A stretch of DNA of 64,000 nt from an uncultured Coriobacteriales bacterium (lineage in GTDB: Bacteria > Actinomycetota > Coriobacteriia > Coriobacteriales > QAMH01). This document shows positions 58,664 through 64,000 of this stretch, piece by piece. The translations under genes were made by a program, and so were the position numbers. The notes beneath the pieces were generated by a model. That model worked only from the letters and a program-made list of their open reading frames with translations. It had not been told where the DNA came from and did not search any database. The first letter of the stretch is position 1, and every line of letters begins with the position of its first letter. Location of the stretch: positions 43,894 to 107,893 of the forward strand of contig CAKUES010000006.1 in NCBI GenBank assembly GCA_934646835.1. Reading direction: 5' to 3'.

Positions 58664-59875
58664 ATGAAGAACAAGATGACCGTTGAGGATATCGACGTCG
58701 CCCACAAGCGCGTCCTGCTGCGCGTCGACTTCAATGTGCCGCTGTACGAGGGCATCGTCATGGACGACACCCGCATCCGCGAGGCCCTGCCCACCATCAA
58801 GTATCTCGTCGAGCACAACGCCCGCGTGATCATCGCCAGCCACCTCGGCCGCCCGACTGGCGGCGAGTTCGAGCATCAGTTCTCCATGATGCCCGTCGCC
58901 ATGCGCCTCATCCAGCTGCTTGGCCAGCCCGTCTCCGTCGTGGGCGGCGCCATCGCCGGCGAGCAGGCGCTGTCTGCATCCCTGGCCCTCAAGGACGGCC
59001 AGATCATGATGCTCGAGAACCTGCGCTTCAACAAGGGCGAGAAGCGCAACGACCTCTCCTTCGTCAAGGACCTCGCCGCTTTGTGCGACATCTACGTTGA
59101 CGACGCCTTTGGCGCGTCTCATCGCGCTCACGCCTCCATCGCAGGCGTCCCGCAGTTCGTCCCCGCTGTCAGCGGCTTCTTGCTGGCCAAGGAGATCCGC
59201 ACGCTGACCGGCATGCTTGACGAGCCCGAGCACCCCTTCGTCGCCATCCTGGGCGGCTCCAAGGTCTCCGACAAGATCGGCATCATCGACAACCTCATGG
59301 AGATCGCCGACACCATCATCATCGGCGGTGCCATGTGCTTCACCTTCCTCGCTGCGCAGGGCTACAGCGTTGGCACCTCCAAGATGGAGGCCGAGATGGT
59401 CGAGAGCGCCAAGGGCATGATGGAGCGCGCTGCCGCCAAGGGCGTCAAGCTCATGATCCCCACGGACGTCGTCTGCGCTGACGTCTTCGCCGAGGGCGCC
59501 AACACCAAGACCTGCAAGGTCAACGAGATCCCCGAGGACATGATGGGCCTCGACATCGGCCCTGAGACCGTCAAGGCCTACGCCGAGGCAATCAAGGACG
59601 CCAAGATGGTCTTCTGGAACGGCCCCATGGGCGTCTTCGAGTTCCCCTCCTTCGAGGCGGGCACGCGCGGCGTCGCAGAGGCTGTCGCAGCATGCGAGGG
59701 CAACACCATCATCGGCGGCGGCGACTCCGTTGCCGCTATCAAGAAGTTCGGCCTGGCCGACCAGGTCTCCTTCATCTCCACGGGTGGCGGCGCCTCCATG
59801 CAGCTGCTCGAGGGCAAGGAGCTTCCCGGCGTTGCGGCGCTGATGGACAAGGGGCAGGCAAATGGGACTGTTTAG
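58664..59875 (+). CDS. pgk: Phosphoglycerate kinase
   Basis: 403 residues. VLLRVDFNVPLYEG, IIASHLGRPTGG, FVAILGGSKVSDKIG and FWNGPMGVFEFPSFEAGT plus STGGGASMQLLEGKELPG near the C-terminus are characteristic. It makes ATP in glycolysis from 1,3-bisphosphoglycerate. ATG follows GAGGAGAACAACGC. It overlaps tpiA by 14 nt; gap (GAPDH) is not in the window. Confidence 0.97.
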   Translation: MKNKMTVEDIDVAHKRVLLRVDFNVPLYEGIVMDDTRIREALPTIKYLVEHNARVIIASHLGRPTGGEFEHQFSMMPVAMRLIQLLGQPVSVVGGAIAGEQALSASLALKDGQIMMLENLRFNKGEKRNDLSFVKDLAALCDIYVDDAFGASHRAHASIAGVPQFVPAVSGFLLAKEIRTLTGMLDEPEHPFVAILGGSKVSDKIGIIDNLMEIADTIIIGGAMCFTFLAAQGYSVGTSKMEAEMVESAKGMMERAAAKGVKLMIPTDVVCADVFAEGANTKTCKVNEIPEDMMGLDIGPETVKAYAEAIKDAKMVFWNGPMGVFEFPSFEAGTRGVAEAVAACEGNTIIGGGDSVAAIKKFGLADQVSFISTGGGASMQLLEGKELPGVAALMDKGQANGTV

Positions 59876-60680
59876 CAAGGGGCCCAAGGGACCTGTTACG
59901 TATTCCGGTAAGCGCCTGCCGATGATGGCGGGCAACTGGAAGATGAACAAGACCATGGAAGAGGCTATCGAGCTCGTCCAGCAGATCTCCTATGGCATCG
60001 AGCCCAAGTACGACCAGTGCGAGGTCGTCTTGTGCCCTCCGTTCACTGACATCCGCAGCGCGCGCGTCGTGCTGATGACGGACGGCTCCCCGGTGCGCCT
60101 CGCCGGCCAGGACGTCCATCCCGCGGAGTCCGGTGCCTACACGGGTTGCATCAGCGCGGCTATGCTCAAGAGCCTGGGCTGCCAGTACTGCATCGTCGGC
60201 CACTCTGAGCGTCGCGAGTACTTTGGCGAGACCAACGACGACGTCAACGCCAAGATCGTCGCCCTGCGCCGCCACGATATGTATCCGATCATGTGCTGCG
60301 GCGAGAGCCTCGAGTGCCGTGATGCAGGCGAGACCCTGGACTTCGTGACCACCCAGGTCCGCGAGGGCATGGCGGGCATGGAGCCTGCCGACGTCGAGCG
60401 CAGCGTCATCGCCTACGAGCCCATTTGGGCCATCGGCACGGGTCGCACCGCAACGCCGGAGCAGGCCCAGGAGGTTTGCTCCGCCATCCGCGCCACCGTG
60501 CGCGAGATGTTCGGCGACACCGCAGCGGACAGCATCCGCATCCTCTACGGCGGTTCCATGAACCCCGGCAACGTCGGCTCCTTCATGCCGATGGAAGACA
60601 TCGACGGTGGCCTCATCGGCGGGGCCTCCCTCAAGCACGACAGCTTCCTGCAGCTCGTGCACGGCGCCGAGCTCAAGTAG
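59862..60680 (+). CDS. tpiA: Triose-phosphate isomerase with short N-terminal extension
   Basis: 272 residues, about 20 more than usual because of MGLFSKGPKGPVTYSGKRLP before MMAGNWKMNKT. Catalytic His in VGHSERREYFGE and Glu in AYEPIWAIGTGRTAT; GGSMNPGNVGSF is the phosphate loop. ATG 59862 has GGGGCAGGCAA upstream, inside pgk; the internal ATG 59922 would give the standard start but has a poorer ribosome site. Confidence 0.96.
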   Translation: MGLFSKGPKGPVTYSGKRLPMMAGNWKMNKTMEEAIELVQQISYGIEPKYDQCEVVLCPPFTDIRSARVVLMTDGSPVRLAGQDVHPAESGAYTGCISAAMLKSLGCQYCIVGHSERREYFGETNDDVNAKIVALRRHDMYPIMCCGESLECRDAGETLDFVTTQVREGMAGMEPADVERSVIAYEPIWAIGTGRTATPEQAQEVCSAIRATVREMFGDTAADSIRILYGGSMNPGNVGSFMPMEDIDGGLIGGASLKHDSFLQLVHGAELK

Positions 60681-60720
60681 CCTTAACCCGCCACCGGCTG
60701 ACAAGGCCGCCACTGCAGGT

Positions 60721-60760
60721 AACGCCTCGCTCCCCAGTTGAATGGGGGCGGGGCGTTTTT
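60721..60760 (+). terminator. Intrinsic terminator after tpiA
   Basis: AACGCCTCGCTCCCCA GTTGAA TGGGGGCGGGGCGTT, then TTT. gpmI therefore has its own promoter. Confidence 0.88.
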
Positions 60761-60810
60761 GCTATGCTGGTTCAGTTTGAACATCTCCATACGCGAAAGG
60801 TGCATCCTCG

Positions 60811-62367
60811 ATGAAACCTGTTTTGCTTGCAATCATGGACGGCTTTGGGCTGGCGCAGGCCGGTCCGGGCAACGCCATCTCGCTCGCCAAGAAGCCCTAC
60901 CTCGACGAGCTCTTCGCCACTGCTCCGCAGACGACGCTCGGCGCCAGCGGCGAGGACGTCGGCCTGCCGGCGGGCCAAATGGGCAACTCCGAGGTCGGAC
61001 ACCTCAACATCGGCGCCGGACGCGTTGTCTACCAGGAGCTCTCCCGCATCAACATGGCTTGCGCCGACGGCTCCATCGAGGAAAACCCCGTCCTCGTCGA
61101 GGCTATGGACAAATGCATCGAGGCCAACCGCCCGCTGCACCTCATGGGACTGCTCTCCGACGGCGGTGTCCATTCCCACATCGACCACCTCGAGGCCTTG
61201 ATTCGCATGGCCGCCAAGCGCGGCGTGCGCGACATCCGCATCCATGCCATCATGGATGGCCGCGACGTCGACCCCAAGAGCGGTGCGGGCTTTATCAAGC
61301 GCATCGAGGACCTGTGCGCGGAGGTCTTCAACGAGTACCACGGCTGCATGGCTGCCATCGCGACTATCTGCGGTCGCTACTACGCTATGGACCGCGACAA
61401 CCGCTGGGACCGCGTCAAGTACGCCTACGACGCCATCGTGCGCGGTGCCGGCCGCGGTGCCATGCGCAACGCTGCCGTGAAGTTTGTCGAGGGCTGCTAT
61501 GCCAATGACGAGACCGACGAGTTCATCTTCCCCACGGTGCTCGACCACCGCGGCGTGAACTCCGGGGACAGCGTCATCTTCTTCAACTTCCGCCCAGACC
61601 GCGCCCGCGAGATCACGCGCGCGCTGACCGAGGGCGCAAGCTTCGACGAGGAGTGCTTCGAGCGCGGCTTCGAGTCCTTCCCGCATTTCGTGTGCTTGAC
61701 GGAGTACGACGCCACCTTCGATCTGCCGGTGGCCTTCCCCAAGACTTTCCCGGAAAACACCCTGACAGACGTGCTCGCCGCCAACGGCCTCAAGCAGCTC
61801 CACATCGCCGAGACGGAGAAGTACGCGCACGTGACCTTCTTCTTCAACGGTGGTATCGAGGCGCCCAAGGAGGGGGAGGAGCGCATTCTCATCCCGAGCC
61901 CCAAGGTCGCTACCTACGACCTCAAGCCGGAGATGTCCGCACCGGAGGTGACCGATGCCCTCGTCGAGGCCATCGAGGCCGACAGGGCGGATTTCTACGT
62001 CGTCAACTACGCCAACTGCGACATGGTGGGACATACGGGCGTCATAGAGGCCGCCAAGGCCGCTGTGGAGGCCGTGGACGCCGGCTTGGCGCGTGTCGTG
62101 GAGACAATCAGGGCCAAGGGCGGCGCAGCCCTCATCACGGCCGACCACGGCAACGCCGACAAGATGCTCGCCGAGGATGGCGCGAGCCCCTTCACGGCGC
62201 ACACGACGGCGCGCGTCCCGCTGCTGCTGGCTGCGGCTGACGAGCACCTGGGTATCGACGAGCGCGAGGGTGCCCGCCTTGCCGATATCGCCCCCACGGT
62301 CCTCGATTTGCTGGGCATCGAGAAAAATTTTGAAATGTCTGGCAATTCCTTGTTGACAGAAAAATAA
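60811..62367 (+). CDS. gpmI: Phosphoglycerate mutase, cofactor-independent
   Basis: 518 residues. The metal-binding AIMDGFG, the phosphoserine loop QMGNSEVGHLNIGAGR, IHAIMDGRDVDP and the second metal site VNYANCDMVGHTG / ITADHGNADKM are all present. It interconverts 3- and 2-phosphoglycerate. ATG follows CGAAAGGTGCATCCTCG. Confidence 0.97.
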   Translation: MKPVLLAIMDGFGLAQAGPGNAISLAKKPYLDELFATAPQTTLGASGEDVGLPAGQMGNSEVGHLNIGAGRVVYQELSRINMACADGSIEENPVLVEAMDKCIEANRPLHLMGLLSDGGVHSHIDHLEALIRMAAKRGVRDIRIHAIMDGRDVDPKSGAGFIKRIEDLCAEVFNEYHGCMAAIATICGRYYAMDRDNRWDRVKYAYDAIVRGAGRGAMRNAAVKFVEGCYANDETDEFIFPTVLDHRGVNSGDSVIFFNFRPDRAREITRALTEGASFDEECFERGFESFPHFVCLTEYDATFDLPVAFPKTFPENTLTDVLAANGLKQLHIAETEKYAHVTFFFNGGIEAPKEGEERILIPSPKVATYDLKPEMSAPEVTDALVEAIEADRADFYVVNYANCDMVGHTGVIEAAKAAVEAVDAGLARVVETIRAKGGAALITADHGNADKMLAEDGASPFTAHTTARVPLLLAAADEHLGIDEREGARLADIAPTVLDLLGIEKNFEMSGNSLLTEK

Positions 62368-62380
62368 AAGCGCGTATGAT
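62353..62380 (+). promoter_or_regulatory. Promoter of secG, overlapping the end of gpmI
   Basis: TTGACA (62353-62358), 16-bp spacer, TATGAT (62375-62380). The gpmI stop is inside the spacer. Confidence 0.75.
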
Positions 62381-62439
62381 ATTCATCTTGTGACGCACTG
62401 AACGTCACGAAGTAACGAGTCAAGTTGTTAGTAGGTGTT

Positions 62440-62700
62440 ATGAGCGTCCCGACTCCTGTTCTGTATGCAGTGATTGTCATCTGGGCAATCTCCGCAATCG
62501 GACTGATCGTCTTCGTCCTTCTCCATTCTGGTAAGGGCACTGGTCTCTCCGAGGCAATTGCAGGCAGCGTGTACGGTGGCGATCAGGGCACCAGCATCGT
62601 GGAGAAAAACCTCGATCGCATCACGGTTGTCTTTGCGGTAGTTTTCGTCATCTGCCTTTTGGTGATGATGGTTATTTACCCGAGTGGCTCTGTGAGTTAG
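62440..62700 (+). CDS. secG: Protein translocase subunit SecG
   Basis: 86 residues with two membrane helices (LYAVIVIWAISAIGLIVFVL and ITVVFAVVFVICLLVMMV) around the conserved LLHSGKGTGLSEAI and LDRIT loops. It stabilises SecYE. ATG 62440 follows GTAGGTGTT. tRNA-Leu follows at 20 nt. Confidence 0.94.
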   Translation: MSVPTPVLYAVIVIWAISAIGLIVFVLLHSGKGTGLSEAIAGSVYGGDQGTSIVEKNLDRITVVFAVVFVICLLVMMVIYPSGSVS

Positions 62701-62720
62701 AATACAACTCGCTCTCATGT

Positions 62721-62807
62721 GTCGGAGTGGTGGAACGGCAGACACGCTAGCTTGAGGTGCTAGTGCCCGCACAGGGTGTACGGGTTCAAATCCCGTCTCC
62801 GACACCA
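62721..62807 (+). tRNA. tRNA-Leu (GAG anticodon)
   Basis: 87 nt including encoded CCA. Acceptor GTCGGAG/CTCCGAC; D arm GGTGGAACGGCAGAC; anticodon loop TTGAGGT gives GAG; a long variable arm (TGCCCGCACAGGGTGTAC region) is class II as expected; T loop GGTTCAAATCC. Adjacent to secG. Confidence 0.96.
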
Positions 62808-62978
62808 AACGAATTCGCGAAAGCGGAGAACCAAACAAGGTTCTCCGCTTTCTTGTATATAAGGGAAGTTAGCGCTCAAGAACACAGTGAGCGACCCCGA
62901 ACACTGTTAGCAGGCCCCAACAGTGCCACTTCTTACGACGCCGCAGGCGGGCTCCAGGCGGCAGACAGGAAGGTCACT

Positions 62979-63932
62979 ATGACCGGTGTTGCCCAGGAAT
63001 CTGCAAGTCCCACCGCCCAGCTCTCTGCAGGGGAGCGCACCTCTCAGGTCAAGCGCGTCCTTGCAACTGTTCTCACGGCAAATCTCATCGTTTCCGTCGC
63101 TAAGATCATCATCGGCTCTGCGACGGGCACGGCATCGGTGCGTGCGGACGGCATCCACTCGATTTTTGACTGCGCCGGCAACCTTGCTGCGCTCGCCGGC
63201 ATCACCATGGCCTCGCGCCCTGCCGACGAGAGCCATCCTTACGGTCACGCCAAGTTCGAGACCATAGCCAGCTTGATCATCGGCCTCATGCTGCTCGTAG
63301 CTGCCTGGGAGGTCGGTAGCGGTGCTGTCCACTCTCTGGTTACGGGGCAGATCGACACGCAGCCCTCTGCGCTGTCCTTGGCGATCATGGTCATTACGCT
63401 CGTCGTCAACATCACCTGCACGACCATCGAGCGCCGCGCCGGCAAGAGGCTCGGCAGCAGCGTCTTGGGTGCGGATAGCAAGCACACCTTGAGCGATGCG
63501 CTCGTCACCATCAGCGTCATTGTCGGCCTGGTCTTCGTGAATCTCGGCTTCCCGATTGCAGACCCGATTGCGACTGTCATCGTCACCATCGCTATCCTCG
63601 GCACGGCCTTCGACGTCTTGCGCGACGTCAACAGCGTTTTCTCCGACGAGGCACGCATCGACCCAGAGGAGATCCGCTCCGTCGCCATGAAGATCGACGG
63701 CATCGTGCAGTGCCACCACATCCGCACCCGCGGTCTGGAAAACGAGGTCTACATGGACATGCACGTGCTCGTCGACCCGGAGATGCCCATCGGTGTGGCG
63801 CATAGGATTGCCGATCAAGTCGAGGCGGCGGAGCGCGCGGCCTTCCCCGAGGTCTGCGAGGTCTTCGTGCATCTCGAGCCGGCAACACCGGAGGAGCTCA
63901 TCTGCCCCTTGCTGGTGCACAAGGAGCTGTAG
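62979..63932 (+). CDS. Cation diffusion facilitator family transporter
   Basis: 317 residues. Metal-site motifs in TM2 (VRADGIHSIFD) and TM5 (GADSKHTLSDALVT) are present, six membrane segments, the HPYGHAKFETIA loop and a C-terminal cytoplasmic domain (HIRTRGLENEVYMDMHV...HLEP). CDF proteins export Zn, Co, Ni, Fe or Mn with proton exchange; the metal is not predictable. ATG 62979 follows AGGAAGG. It lies a little after tRNA-Leu; the last 68 bp of the window hold nothing recognisable. Confidence 0.92.
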   Translation: MTGVAQESASPTAQLSAGERTSQVKRVLATVLTANLIVSVAKIIIGSATGTASVRADGIHSIFDCAGNLAALAGITMASRPADESHPYGHAKFETIASLIIGLMLLVAAWEVGSGAVHSLVTGQIDTQPSALSLAIMVITLVVNITCTTIERRAGKRLGSSVLGADSKHTLSDALVTISVIVGLVFVNLGFPIADPIATVIVTIAILGTAFDVLRDVNSVFSDEARIDPEEIRSVAMKIDGIVQCHHIRTRGLENEVYMDMHVLVDPEMPIGVAHRIADQVEAAERAAFPEVCEVFVHLEPATPEELICPLLVHKEL

Positions 63933-64000
63933 GGGAGGAGAGCCTGCGGAGGCGTGTCGAACGGCCGAACGGATGAGACCAGGTCGATTTCGTTCAAGCC

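Noticed and set aside
63815..63997. 60-codon minus-strand frame at the right end
   Set aside because: Lies mostly inside the CDF gene in the opposite orientation with no homology or ribosome site.

Overview
The window looks like chromosome of a high-GC anaerobe of the class Coriobacteriia (Collinsella/Olsenella-like). This rests on overall gene content: a Rho with a very long Lys/Ala/Pro-rich N-terminus, an extended ribosomal protein L31, indolepyruvate:ferredoxin oxidoreductase, MurT/GatD, WhiA, tRNAs with encoded CCA, and a Tat-type lipoprotein signal. No rRNA or species marker is present, so the genus is inference. The window opens inside mtaB and closes just after a cation-diffusion-facilitator gene. 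I see no prophage, IS transposase, CRISPR array or origin.

Layout. 0-5 kb: mtaB (partial), rsmE, then tal-rho. 5-10.5 kb: a five-gene peptide/nickel-type ABC importer (Tat-like lipoprotein, two permeases, two ATPases). The first ATPase has a His-rich N-terminus and the operon has a GTAACAC/GTGTTAC operator-like region, so nickel or another transition metal is the best guess. 10.7-13 kb: two tandem stand-alone DUF262 (GmrSD N-terminal-like) proteins, a possible defence module. 13.3-23 kb: an aromatic amino acid/tryptophan neighbourhood: iorAB, tRNA-Trp, paaK, a T-box-controlled TrpB2-type tryptophan synthase beta, and divergently a TrpP-like S component with two ECF ATPases and an ECF T component. 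Read together this is tryptophan uptake, indole salvage and arylpyruvate oxidation in one place. 23.4-30.9 kb: rpmE, two paralogous secreted proteins, a NifX/NifB-type small protein, a nuclease-like gene between two palindrome arrays, and an MFS exporter. 31-39 kb: thioesterase, galE, HAD phosphatase, an unusual MutY-like glycosylase, pheA, and a large mosaic surface protein.

39.6-53 kb is housekeeping: tagO/wecA, uvrC, rapZ-yvcK-whiA, proA-nadD-yqeK-rsfS-murT-gatD, a flavodoxin-like reductase, and rplM-rpsI. 53.6-64 kb: a glycine riboswitch with an AGCS symporter, an MTA/SAH deaminase, a small membrane protein, a SurA/PrsA-like lipoprotein, pgk-tpiA, gpmI, secG, tRNA-Leu(GAG) and a CDF transporter.

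The most striking layer is intergenic. At least five families of dispersed inverted repeats fill the gaps. One is a ~118-bp MITE-like element with terminal inverted repeats near CTAGGGAAACGC; in four copies the terminal repeat supplies the TAG stop codon of the neighbouring gene. Others are ~104-bp and ~95-bp long-arm hairpins with 31-36-bp arms, 40-42-bp near-loopless hairpins, and arrays of CTGAACGA...TCGTTCAG palindromes with compensatory arm variation. No mobilising enzyme for any of them is encoded here.
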